Assembly (NCBI GenBank): GCA_036505275.1
Contig: DASXTS010000486.1
Location: forward strand, 1-13,379
Reading direction: 5' to 3'
DNA: 13,379 bases
Source: DASXTS01 sp036505275
Lineage (GTDB): Bacteria > Actinomycetota > Actinomycetes > Mycobacteriales > Pseudonocardiaceae
A program made the translations under genes and the position numbers. Below the pieces are notes generated by a model. It searched no databases. It worked only from the letters and a program-made list of their open reading frames with translations, and was not told where the DNA came from. This document shows, one piece after another, positions 1-6,819 of the stretch (position 1 is the stretch's first letter; every line of letters starts with the position of its first letter).

Positions 1-1259
1 AGGCCGCGCTGGACGGATTCCATGTTGAAGGTGTCCTGCGCCATCACCAGCGCCAGCGTCTGCAGTTCCGGCGCATCCGTCCACGACTGGTCGAAGTCGA
101 GGTGGGTGATCTGGGCGGTCGGCGGCTGCTCGCCCCGGTACGGGGTGAGCAGCATGACCTCGAAGATGCACTCGTCGTGCCGGTCGCCGTTGGGACGGTA
201 GCGGTAGATGATGCGGTTGTAGCCGCCCCAGGGGTGGAAGTTCGGGAACACCGCGTAGTTCCAGTGATCGACGAGCTCGGCGTCGGAGATGTCGTCGGCC
301 TCGTCGCCGAGCACCTGGCGCCAGCGCTCCCGCCCGGCCGCCGCCATCGCGCCGCGAGCCGTGCTGCGCTGCGAGAACGGGACGGGCAGGTCCTCGCCCT
401 CGCGCACGTCCAGCATCCGCTTGAGGATGTCGGCCTCGGCGGCGTCCAGCGGCATGTCCTCGACCGGGGTGCCTGATGGGCTGATCTGGCGCGAGTAGTT
501 GCCGTAGATGTCGACGGCCGAGTTCACATCGCCGACATACGGGGCCGACTGCGGGTGGGTCGCGCCCAGGTGCAACCCCTCGTCGAACGCCTCTTGGGCG
601 ATCTTCCAGTTGCACCTGACCTTCTTCGCCACGTGCGCCTGCAGGTAGCGGTTCTCCATCCGCCAGCGCGCGAAGTGCTCGGGCATCGTGCCGAGGAAGT
701 CCTCGAGCGGCTCGCAGTCCGGGTCCGGGTTGATGAAGACGAAGCCTCCCCAGAGGCCGACCTTCGCCTGCGGTAGCCGCCACGCGTCGCGGTCCTGATC
801 GATCTCCGGGAACTCCGGCGGTGCCGGGTTGTAGCGCAGGGTGCCGTCCAGCCGCCAGGTGAAGCCGTGGAACGGGCAGCGGAACTCGCTGCACCGGCCG
901 TCGTAGTCCTTGAGGGCGCGGCCGCGGTGCAGGCAGGCGTTGACGTACGCCCTGATGCCGTCGCGGGTGCGCACGACGATGTACGAGTCGCCGGCGATGT
1001 CGTAGACGAGGTAGCTGCCGACCTCCGGAATGTTCTCCTCGCGGCAGGCCATCTGCCACACCTTGCGCCAGAGGTGCTCGCGCTCGAGCAGGTGGTACTC
1101 CCGGCTGGTGTAGCGGGTGGTGGGAAGCTGCCTGGTGCTCGGGCTGTACGGGAAGCGCTCACGCAGGTACTCGGGCAGGACGTGATCGTCGTCGAGGACG
1201 AGGTCGTACCAGAGCGTGGTCCGCTTGGCGCGGTCTTCCATGCGCTCCGCGACCGTCAT
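1..1259 (-). CDS. Rieske non-heme iron oxygenase, alpha subunit (3' end cut off)
   Basis: This should be the catalytic subunit of a Rieske-type mono- or dioxygenase that activates O2 with electrons from a separate reductase or ferredoxin. The 419 visible residues are open to the left edge, so only a short C-terminus is missing for a family of about 430-470 residues. The Rieske [2Fe-2S] motif is C109-x-H111-x16-C128-x2-H131. The catalytic segment NWK...EGLHLGATH gives iron ligands H230 and H235, and QDTFNMESVQRG supplies the likely third ligand D409. The residue three before H230, which bridges the Rieske and iron centres, is Glu227 rather than the Asp of naphthalene dioxygenase; Glu is known there in carnitine oxygenase CntA. 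The ATG is set by GGAGG 8 nt upstream, and an in-frame ATG at 1283 runs straight into a stop. No beta subunit, ferredoxin or reductase gene is in the window. The substrate is unknown. Confidence 0.93.
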   Translation of the reverse strand, partial: MTVAERMEDRAKRTTLWYDLVLDDDHVLPEYLRERFPYSPSTRQLPTTRYTSREYHLLEREHLWRKVWQMACREENIPEVGSYLVYDIAGDSYIVVRTRDGIRAYVNACLHRGRALKDYDGRCSEFRCPFHGFTWRLDGTLRYNPAPPEFPEIDQDRDAWRLPQAKVGLWGGFVFINPDPDCEPLEDFLGTMPEHFARWRMENRYLQAHVAKKVRCNWKIAQEAFDEGLHLGATHPQSAPYVGDVNSAVDIYGNYSRQISPSGTPVEDMPLDAAEADILKRMLDVREGEDLPVPFSQRSTARGAMAAAGRERWRQVLGDEADDISDAELVDHWNYAVFPNFHPWGGYNRIIYRYRPNGDRHDECIFEVMLLTPYRGEQPPTAQITHLDFDQSWTDAPELQTLALVMAQDTFNMESVQRG

Positions 1260-1286
1260 ATGTCAGGCCTCCGCTTTCCCCATGGC

Positions 1287-1301
1287 ACATACTTTGTATG
1301 T
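1287..1301. promoter_or_regulatory. Perfect palindrome, candidate operator
   Basis: ACATACTTTGTATGT is a perfect inverted repeat with 6-bp arms around TTT, 28 bp upstream of the Rieske start. Size and symmetry suit a dimeric regulator of TetR, GntR or similar type. AT-rich sequence is rare in this DNA, which supports a function. The regulator is unknown. Confidence 0.5.
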
Positions 1302-1340
1302 ACGCACTCTACTAAGTACCCAATACCCTGTCGAGCGAGC

Positions 1341-1388
1341 GTGACCGGTGCCATCACCGGCGCGATCACCGGTGCGATCACCGGTGCC
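1341..1388. repeat. Four tandem 12-bp units in the leader of the isomerase gene
   Basis: The units are GTGACCGGTGCC, ATCACCGGCGCG, ATCACCGGTGCG and ATCACCGGTGCC, each 12 bp with no gap. Units 3 and 4 contain the 8-bp palindrome CACCGGTG. The array ends 5 bp before the GGAGGAG ribosome binding site of the plus-strand gene. It could be a slippage expansion, a set of protein sites spaced just over one helical turn, or RNA structure in the leader. Confidence 0.8.
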
Positions 1389-1405
1389 AGCACGGAGGAG
1401 GCGGC

Positions 1406-2242
1406 GTGCCGGAAGCAGTGCCGGCCTGCGGGTGGATCTTGTGGGCAGGGACGGTCGGCCTCGAGGGCCCGCTTGCCGCGCGGTTCGCCGCTGCCGCTGC
1501 CGCTGGTTATCACCGGGTCAGCCTGAGCCCGCCCGAGGTTCTCCGGGCCGGACGGCCGGCCGCGGAGATCGCCTCGCGAGCCCGGGACCTCGGTCTCGGC
1601 CTCGTCGTCGACCCCGTGATGAACTGGTACCCGGACAGCTCGCCCCCGACGTCGCGATTCGCGGGCGTCAGCACCGACGACGCGCTGCGGCTGGGTGCCG
1701 ACCTGGACGCCACCGCGCTAACGGTGCTGGCCACGCCGCACAGCGACATCCCGCTACCGGCCCTTGCCGAGCATTTCGCGCGCGTGTGCGACCGCGCGGC
1801 CGACTTCGGCGCCCAAGTGCAGCTGGAGTTCATTCCGTACACGGTCGTGTCCGGCCTGCGCGTCGCCTGGGAGATCGTCCGCGCGGCCGACCGCCCCAAC
1901 GGCGGCCTGGTCTTCGATACCTGGCACTTCTACCGCGGCGATCCCGACTTCGGGGTGCTCGCCGCCGTCCCCGGCGAGCGGATATTCGCAGTGCAACTGG
2001 ACGACGCGCCGGCACAGCCCACCGGCCCACTGCGCGCCGAGACCATGGCGCGGCTGCTGCCCGGTGACGGCGAGCTCGATCTCGTCGGAGCGATCCGGGC
2101 GCTGCACACTCTGGGTGCGCTGCGCTGGATCGGCCCCGAGGTCATGAACCCCGAGCTGAACGTGCGGCCGCCGGAGGAGGTAGCGCGGCTGGCGATGGAG
2201 CGGACGCGCGCCGTGCTCACGACGGCGCTGGGCCGCCGGTGA
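1406..2242 (+). CDS. Sugar phosphate isomerase/epimerase-like TIM-barrel protein
   Basis: This 278-residue protein belongs to the xylose-isomerase-like / AP-endonuclease-2 TIM-barrel superfamily of metal-dependent isomerases and epimerases. Likely metal and catalytic residues are E141 (LEFIP), D171 and H174 (VFDTWH), Q197 (FAVQLDD) and E245 (IGPEVMN). The order and most spacings match sugar 3-epimerases, although Q197 stands where a metal-binding His is usual. The GTG start is fixed by GGAGGAG 5 nt upstream. There is no signal peptide. The gene is divergent from the Rieske oxygenase and ends 1 bp before the convergent SDR. In a catabolic island such proteins may act on a keto, hydroxy or sugar-derived intermediate; the substrate cannot be read from sequence. 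Confidence 0.85.
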   Translation: MPEAVPACGWILWAGTVGLEGPLAARFAAAAAAGYHRVSLSPPEVLRAGRPAAEIASRARDLGLGLVVDPVMNWYPDSSPPTSRFAGVSTDDALRLGADLDATALTVLATPHSDIPLPALAEHFARVCDRAADFGAQVQLEFIPYTVVSGLRVAWEIVRAADRPNGGLVFDTWHFYRGDPDFGVLAAVPGERIFAVQLDDAPAQPTGPLRAETMARLLPGDGELDLVGAIRALHTLGALRWIGPEVMNPELNVRPPEEVARLAMERTRAVLTTALGRR

Positions 2243-2243
2243 G

Positions 2244-3068
2244 CTACGTGCCGCGCGCGAAGGCCGCGTGGACGCCGACCATCGCGCCGCGTGGTTCGTC
2301 CAGCAGCTTGCGGAACGGCTCGCCGACGGCGTCGCGGACCAGCTCCGCGAAGAGGTCCGGCCACACGGTGGGCTCGCCGGCGAGCCAGCCGTCGAGCGTG
2401 CGCTCGGCAACCTCTATCGGGCTGGCCTTGGGGCTGTCGAAGCCCGCCGCCATGTCGGTGTCGATGTAGCCGGGAAGTGCGGCCGTGACCGTCGCGCCAT
2501 AGTCTCGGAGCTCCTCGCGCAGAGCGAGCGCGAGCATCAGCGAGGCGGCCTTGCTCGCGCCGTACACCGGCGAGCTGCGCGACAGCGTGACCGCGGCCAC
2601 GGAGAGCACGAAGATCACGCCGGACCCCGGCCGGCGCAGGCTGTCCCGGAAGCCGCGCACCAGCCGCAGCGGGCCGAAGAAGTTCGTGTCCATGAGGTCG
2701 CGCAACGCGTCCTCGTCGCCTTCGGCGAGGACCGGCGCCTGATGGGTGACCGCCGCATTGGAGACGAGCAGGTCGACATCGCCGTGCTCCCGAGCGGCCG
2801 CGGCGATGGTGTCGCCATCCCGGACATCGAGGCGCACCGGCACGACGCGCGAGACCCCGGCGGAGCCGCTCGCGGAGGTGCCGGAGGTGCCGGAGTTGCC
2901 GGAGGACGCGCCGTCGAACCGGGGCACCGACGCTGGATTGCGCGCCGCGGCGACGACCGCGGCCGCGCCACGGGCCAGCGCGGCCTGCACGAACGCGGCA
3001 CCGACGCCCCGGTTCGCGCCGGTGACGAGGACCTTGCGGCCGGAGAGCGATGCGGACCCCGCGGTCAT
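2244..3068 (-). CDS. Short-chain dehydrogenase/reductase with a Gly/Ser/Thr insertion
   Basis: This is a 274-residue classical SDR, an NAD(P)H-dependent oxidoreductase for alcohol/ketone pairs. The cofactor motif TGANRGVG is at residues 16-23, NAAV at 104-107, and the catalytic residues are S146, Y159 and K163 (YGASK). Arg follows the second strand (AAARNP), which suits NADPH without proving it. Residues about 53-72, between strands 2 and 3, are a low-complexity Gly/Ser/Thr/Ala stretch built from a 9-bp DNA repeat, absent from typical SDRs. I chose the ATG at 3068 because GGAGGG lies 9 nt upstream; a GTG at 3095 in frame would add nine residues and has no comparable site. The gene has its own upstream region and converges on the isomerase. 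Confidence 0.9.
   Translation of the reverse strand: MTAGSASLSGRKVLVTGANRGVGAAFVQAALARGAAAVVAAARNPASVPRFDGASSGNSGTSGTSASGSAGVSRVVPVRLDVRDGDTIAAAAREHGDVDLLVSNAAVTHQAPVLAEGDEDALRDLMDTNFFGPLRLVRGFRDSLRRPGSGVIFVLSVAAVTLSRSSPVYGASKAASLMLALALREELRDYGATVTAALPGYIDTDMAAGFDSPKASPIEVAERTLDGWLAGEPTVWPDLFAELVRDAVGEPFRKLLDEPRGAMVGVHAAFARGT
2874..2906. repeat. 9-bp in-frame repeat inside the SDR gene
   Basis: On the plus strand GGAGGTGCC occurs twice, followed by GGAGTTGCC and the partial unit GGAGGA. Read on the minus strand it codes for Gly-Thr-Ser units in the loop between strands 2 and 3 of the SDR. The unit is a multiple of three, so changes in copy number keep the frame. Confidence 0.85.
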
Positions 3069-3123
3069 CAACCCGTTCCCTCCGTCGCCGTCCACGGCTG
3101 TCGGCTCTTACCGTAGCCGTTCC

Positions 3124-3131
3124 CTAGTAAG
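3124..3131. promoter_or_regulatory. Octamer CTAGTAAG upstream of the SDR gene
   Basis: CTAGTAAG lies 56 bp upstream of the SDR start in the 101-bp gap 3069-3169. The identical octamer is at 10324-10331 and CTACTAAG is at 1309-1316; all three are in upstream regions of catabolic genes. It is a candidate shared regulatory or promoter element. Assignment is tentative. Confidence 0.3.
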
Positions 3132-3139
3132 TTGTTAGT

Positions 3140-3167
3140 GGCAAATGGTGTTCCCGCACCATTCGCC
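3140..3167 (-). terminator. Hairpin after the KstD-SDR operon, candidate terminator
   Basis: AATGGTG (3144-3150), loop TTCCCG and CACCATT (3157-3163) form a perfect 7-bp stem. After one A/C mismatch it continues with GGC/GCC, giving ten pairs in all. It begins 2 bp beyond the stop of the minus-strand SDR. There is no T-tract, which is common in actinobacteria. An operator for the downstream SDR gene is an alternative. Confidence 0.45.
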
Positions 3168-3169
3168 GC

Positions 3170-3937
3170 TCACGACCTAGCCAGGTAGCCGCCGTCGACG
3201 GCCAGCACGTGGCCAAGCGTGTACGTCGCCTTGTCCGAGCAGAGCCACAGCGCGGCGTTGGCGATCTCGTCAGGCCGGCCGAACCGGCCGATCAGGCTCA
3301 GCCGCGCGATGGCGTCCTCCTCCTTCGTCCCCCGCGCGGCCAGCGCGCCACGGAGCATCGGCGTGTCGATCGCCCCTGGCGCGATCGCGTTGACCCGGAT
3401 GCCGGCGCTGGCGTACTCGACCGCCGCCGTCGTGGTGAGCCCGACGACGCCGTACTTGCTCGCGTTGTAGCCGCCCTGCTTGGGCAGTGGCTTGAACGCG
3501 TTGACCGAGGCGATGTTGACGATGGCGCCGCCGCCGCGCTGCAGCATCGCGCGGATCTCGTACTTCAGGCACAGGAAGATCGACCTCAGGTTCACCGCGA
3601 TCAGGCGGTCGAACGTGGCTTCCTCGCAGTCGGCGAGCAGGGTGGTCTCCGTCTCGATGGCCGCCGCGTTCACCGCGCAGTCGAGCCCGCCGTAATTGCC
3701 GGCGGCCGCGTCCACGGCGGCGCGCACGTCGGCTGCCTGGGAGACATCCGTCCGCACGAACGTGGCCTCCCCGCCGTCCTTGCGGATCAGCTCGACGGTC
3801 TCCTCGCCGCCGCCGATGTTGATGTCGGCGGCGACGACTCGCGCCCCCTCGGCCGCGAAGGCGAGCGACGTGAACCGGCCCATCCCGGCCGCGGCACCGG
3901 TGACGAGGGCCACCTTGCCCTCGAACTCGCCGCTCAC
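3170..3937 (-). CDS. SDR family NAD-dependent oxidoreductase
   Basis: This is a 255-residue classical SDR of normal length, close to the 3-oxoacyl-ACP reductase / hydroxysteroid dehydrogenase group. TGAAAGMG is at residues 13-20, NAAA starts at 90, and the catalytic residues are S144, Y157 and K161 (YNASK). The C-terminal RPDEIANAALWLCSD and VDGGY motifs are typical. Acidic D38 at the end of the second strand points to NAD. The GTG start overlaps the flavoprotein stop as GTGA, so the two are probably translationally coupled. A much longer reading frame extends upstream to 4702, but that part is the flavoprotein gene in another frame. It may oxidise a hydroxyl on the flavoprotein's substrate or product (inference from context). 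Confidence 0.93.
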   Translation of the reverse strand: MSGEFEGKVALVTGAAAGMGRFTSLAFAAEGARVVAADINIGGGEETVELIRKDGGEATFVRTDVSQAADVRAAVDAAAGNYGGLDCAVNAAAIETETTLLADCEEATFDRLIAVNLRSIFLCLKYEIRAMLQRGGGAIVNIASVNAFKPLPKQGGYNASKYGVVGLTTTAAVEYASAGIRVNAIAPGAIDTPMLRGALAARGTKEEDAIARLSLIGRFGRPDEIANAALWLCSDKATYTLGHVLAVDGGYLARS

Positions 3938-5592
3938 GGTGCCGCCCCCAGAGCCTCCCCCGACGCCGCCCCGACAGCCGCTCCGGACCGGGCCGCGTGC
4001 CGCCCGGCGAGGTAGCCGAAGACGAGCGCCGGGCCGAGCGTGCCGCCAGCGCCGCCGTAGGTCATGCCCATCACCGAGGCCATCGCGTTGCCCGCGGCGT
4101 AGAGCCCGGGGATGGGACGGCCGTCCACGTCGACCACCTGGCCGTTCCTGTCGGTGCGCGGGCCGCCCTTGGTGCCGAGCACGCCGCAGTACACCTGGAC
4201 GGCGTAGAAGGGCGGCGTGTCCAGCGGGCCCATTGTCGCCATGGCCCCCGCGCCGGCCGCCGGGTCGCCCCACCAGCGGTCGTGCGCGCTCGTGCCGCGC
4301 CCGAAGTCGGTGTCCTCGGCCCGCGCGCACAGCTCGTTCCACCGGGCGACCGTCTGCGCGAGCGGGTCCGGCGGCACCTCGATCGCGGCCGCGAGCGCGG
4401 CCAGGCTCGGCGCCTCGACGATCCACTCTGGGGTCGGTGGCTCGCCCTTGTAGCCGGCCAGGCCGTACCGGGTCAGGTAGTGCCGATCGAAGATCATCCA
4501 CGCCGGGTGGTTGGGGTAGTCGAACCTGCTGACGTCGATGACGTGGAACGCCGCGCCGAGCGCGTTGTAGTTCGCCGCCTCGTTCGTGAAGCGCTTGCCA
4601 TGGCGGTTGACCATGATGGTGTGCGGGCGGGTGCGCTCGCCGTTGACCTGCCAGGCGGCCATCCGGCCACCGACCGGCACGTCGATCGTCGCCACCCACC
4701 ATGCCTCGCGCATGTTGCCCAGCGCGGCGCCGATCCGCATGGCCATCCTCAGCCCGTCACCCGTGTTCGTCGGCACGGACGCGCAGCGGACCAGCGGGCC
4801 GCGGCTGAACGCCCTGACCAGGTCGCGGTCCCACTCGAACCCACCGGTGGCGATGACGACGCCGCGGTTCGCGCCGACCTCCACCGGCCCCGCGGCGGTC
4901 TCGAACCGGACGCCGACCACGCGCCGGTCCCGCTGGATCAGCTCGACGGCGCGCATCCCGGTCCGGGGCTCGATGCCGCGGTCCAGGCAGCCCTTGAGCA
5001 GCGCGCCGACCAGGCCCTGACCGGCGCCGCGCTCGTCGTGGATCTGCCGGCGCGCCAGTTCGGCCGGGTCGACCCCCTGCGGAGCACCACGGCCGAGGCT
5101 GGTCTCGCTCATCAGGATGTTGCCGGACAGCTGCGGGCCGACCGTGACGCGGTGCTGCCAGGCGCCGAGCTGGTCGAACGGAAACAGGGGGCACTCCAGC
5201 GACCTGCCGCCGCCCGGCTTCGCGCCAGGGCGCTCCGGGTGGTAGTCGGGGAAGTCTTTGATGATCTGGAAGCGCGCCGGCGTGTTCTCTTCGAGCCAGG
5301 ACAGGGCCTCGGGACCGGCGTCCACCATGGCGGCGGCCAGGTCCATGTCGATCAGTCCGTGCGACAGCGACTCCAGGTAGGCCAGGATCTCCTTGCGGCT
5401 GTCGGAGATGCCGAGCTCGGCCATGTGCGGGTTCATCGGGATCCACACCATGCCGCCAGACCATGCGCTGGTGCCGCCGACGGTGTCGGCCTTCTCGAAC
5501 AGGCCGACGCTGGCATCTTCCGCGGCGGCTCGGATCGCCGCGGTGAGTGCCGCGGCGCCGGTGCCGAGCACAACGACGTCGAACGTCTCCAT
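3934..5592 (-). CDS. FAD-dependent oxidoreductase, 3-ketosteroid Delta1-dehydrogenase-like
   Basis: This 552-residue protein is in the FAD_binding_2 group (fumarate reductase flavoprotein / KstD). The N-terminal GTGAAALTAA is the dinucleotide-binding motif, E33 is the likely ribose-binding acid, and GGTSAWSGG (39-47) is a KstD-type signature. Near the C-terminus GLYAAGN is followed by MTYGGAGGTLGP, where Y512 and G516 keep the spacing of Tyr487/Gly491 in the Rhodococcus enzyme, the pair that polarises the 3-keto group. It therefore probably desaturates a carbon-carbon bond next to a ketone. Related paralogs act on many substrates, so a steroid is not proven. GAGGAG lies 5 nt before the ATG. 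It is the first gene of a two-gene operon with the following SDR. Confidence 0.85.
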   Translation of the reverse strand: METFDVVVLGTGAAALTAAIRAAAEDASVGLFEKADTVGGTSAWSGGMVWIPMNPHMAELGISDSRKEILAYLESLSHGLIDMDLAAAMVDAGPEALSWLEENTPARFQIIKDFPDYHPERPGAKPGGGRSLECPLFPFDQLGAWQHRVTVGPQLSGNILMSETSLGRGAPQGVDPAELARRQIHDERGAGQGLVGALLKGCLDRGIEPRTGMRAVELIQRDRRVVGVRFETAAGPVEVGANRGVVIATGGFEWDRDLVRAFSRGPLVRCASVPTNTGDGLRMAMRIGAALGNMREAWWVATIDVPVGGRMAAWQVNGERTRPHTIMVNRHGKRFTNEAANYNALGAAFHVIDVSRFDYPNHPAWMIFDRHYLTRYGLAGYKGEPPTPEWIVEAPSLAALAAAIEVPPDPLAQTVARWNELCARAEDTDFGRGTSAHDRWWGDPAAGAGAMATMGPLDTPPFYAVQVYCGVLGTKGGPRTDRNGQVVDVDGRPIPGLYAAGNAMASVMGMTYGGAGGTLGPALVFGYLAGRHAARSGAAVGAASGEALGAAP

Positions 5593-5734
5593 GGGAACTC
5601 CTCGAGCGTCGGCCTGGTCGCCGCCTGACCGTGTTTCTATTCAGTCACTTCGAAAAGCAGCATATTGCTCACTGGCTGGATTCTCTAGCATGCGACGTAC
5701 GCCGCCATCAGCTGTCTCCTCATTGGAGGGCTCG
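5593..5734. promoter_or_regulatory. Divergent intergenic region between the flavoprotein and kinase genes
   Basis: These 142 bp lie between two divergent operons and include an AT-richer core at about 5632-5692. The core has an imperfect palindrome AGCAGCATATTGCT (5657-5670) and TTCGAA nearby. A weak plus-strand promoter candidate is ATTGCT (5664-5669), 16 nt, TAGCAT (5686-5691). I see no confident minus-strand promoter. Ribosome binding sites are present at both ends. Confidence 0.45.
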
Positions 5735-6808
5735 ATGCCAGACCCGGTTCATCTCGACGCCCCGTCGCTGCAGAAGTTCCTCGACGGCACCGAGCCGGAT
5801 CGCCACGGCACGGTGGTGTCCTTCCGGCCGGTCAGCGGCGGCTACAGCCGGCTGACCGCGATCACGACGGTCACCTGGGGCGACGGCACCGACGAGGCCA
5901 TGGTGCTGCGCGCGGACCCGCCGCCCGGGTCCGGCATCTTCCACAGCGACCGGGACGCCGAGTGGCACTTCCTGCGGGCCATGCACGGGCGCGCCCCGGT
6001 TCGCACCGCAAGACCCCGTTACTACGACGCTACCGGGGAGTACTTCGGCGCCAAGTGCATCGCCGTCGAGTTCTTCGCCGGCCGTCCGCTGCCGGAGCTG
6101 GCCAAGTCCGGCGCCTCCGGCGCCGTCGACCGGGCCAGGGAGATCTTCGTGGACACCGCAGCGAAGATCCATTCGACACCGATCGACGTGCTGCCACCAG
6201 ACATGGCGCGCCCGCCGGACTGGTCGACCTACATCGACGAGCTGGTCGAGTTCCTACGCACCATCGACGACTCGGTGTCCGACAGCAACCCGGCGCTGCA
6301 CTACGCCGCGGCTCAGTTGAAGGAGCACCGGCCGCCGCCGGTACCGCTCACGCTCGTCCACGGCGACTTCCAGCCGGCCAACCTGCTCGTCGCTGATTGG
6401 GCTGATTGGGCTGATTGGGCTGATTGGGCTGACTGGGCTGACTGGATTGACGGCAGCGGCGGCGACCCCCTCGTCATCGACTGGGAGTTCGCCCGCATCG
6501 GGGACCCCAGGGAGGACCTCGGCTACTACAGCCAGCTGAAGTTGCCCCCGAATCTGTACGAGACGGATCCCGATGGGTTCCTCGCCCGGTACCGCGAGCA
6601 CACCGGGCTGACCGAGGAGCAGATCAACCGGGACACCATCGAGTACTTCTACCTGCTGGGCATGGCCCGGCTGCTCGGGCAGCTGATCCACGCCGCGGAC
6701 GACCTCTACCGGGGAAACCCGCGCGGCGTGATGGCCACCTACCTGTTCAACGCCATCTCGGACGCGATGCACCGGTTCTTCGACATCGCGCGCCGCCTTG
6801 CGAGCTGA
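5735..6808 (+). CDS. APH-like phosphotransferase (LvaA/ACAD11-type kinase) with ADW repeat
   Basis: This 357-residue protein is an aminoglycoside-phosphotransferase-fold kinase. The catalytic loop is H209-G-D211-F-Q-P-A-N216 and the metal-binding loop is IDWEFARIGDPREDLG with D249. These loops suit the subgroup related to LvaA and the kinase domain of ACAD10/11, which phosphorylate hydroxyacyl-CoAs, better than antibiotic kinases. The start is fixed by GGAGGG 4 nt upstream; in-frame starts further upstream lie in the intergenic region or opposite the flavoprotein. Odd feature: residues 220-237, between the two catalytic loops, are six exact Ala-Asp-Trp units. The downstream small gene, 11 nt away, matches the LvaA-LvaB arrangement. 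Substrate inferred only from family and context. Confidence 0.87.
   Translation: MPDPVHLDAPSLQKFLDGTEPDRHGTVVSFRPVSGGYSRLTAITTVTWGDGTDEAMVLRADPPPGSGIFHSDRDAEWHFLRAMHGRAPVRTARPRYYDATGEYFGAKCIAVEFFAGRPLPELAKSGASGAVDRAREIFVDTAAKIHSTPIDVLPPDMARPPDWSTYIDELVEFLRTIDDSVSDSNPALHYAAAQLKEHRPPPVPLTLVHGDFQPANLLVADWADWADWADWADWADWIDGSGGDPLVIDWEFARIGDPREDLGYYSQLKLPPNLYETDPDGFLARYREHTGLTEEQINRDTIEYFYLLGMARLLGQLIHAADDLYRGNPRGVMATYLFNAISDAMHRFFDIARRLAS
6392..6445 (+). repeat. Six tandem 9-bp units coding (Ala-Asp-Trp)6 in the kinase
   Basis: Four copies of GCTGATTGG are followed by two of GCTGACTGG, all in frame. GCT and GAT are uncommon codons in these GC-rich genes, so the stretch stands out and probably arose by recent replication slippage. 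It inserts 18 residues between the HGD...N catalytic loop and the DWE metal-binding loop. Confidence 0.97.
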
Positions 6809-6819
6809 GTGGAGCGGCT

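Larger units (their letters stand above)
1260..1405. promoter_or_regulatory. Divergent intergenic region between the Rieske and TIM-barrel genes
   Basis: These 146 bp separate two head-to-head genes and must carry both promoters. The middle is clearly AT-richer than its surroundings. It holds a perfect 15-bp palindrome (1287-1301), the octamer CTACTAAG (1309-1316) and four 12-bp repeat units (1341-1388). On the minus strand TTGGGT (1323-1318) lies 17 nt before CATACA (1300-1295), a weak promoter candidate whose -10 would sit inside the palindrome. The ribosome binding sites are GGAGG at 1268-1272 (minus) and GGAGGAG at 1394-1400 (plus). Role inferred from position; no regulator gene is in the window. 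Confidence 0.6.

Noticed and set aside
3938..4702. Long N-terminal extension of the second SDR
   Set aside because: This part is the flavoprotein gene in another frame. The real SDR start is the GTG at 3937, which overlaps the flavoprotein stop.
3997..5628. 543-residue open frame on the plus strand
   Set aside because: It is the antisense of the flavoprotein gene. Its translation is Arg/Ala/Gly-rich with no family motif, while the minus-strand protein has a clear FAD domain.
5393..5734. N-terminal extension of the kinase reading frame
   Set aside because: It runs antisense through the flavoprotein start and the intergenic region. The ATG at 5735 has GGAGGG and starts the conserved protein.
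6392..6445. CRISPR array
   Set aside because: The units are 9 bp, contiguous, without spacers, and lie inside an intact kinase reading frame.
5735..6808. Antibiotic resistance kinase
   Set aside because: The APH fold alone does not show this. The loops, the small partner gene and the catabolic context fit a hydroxyacyl-CoA kinase better.
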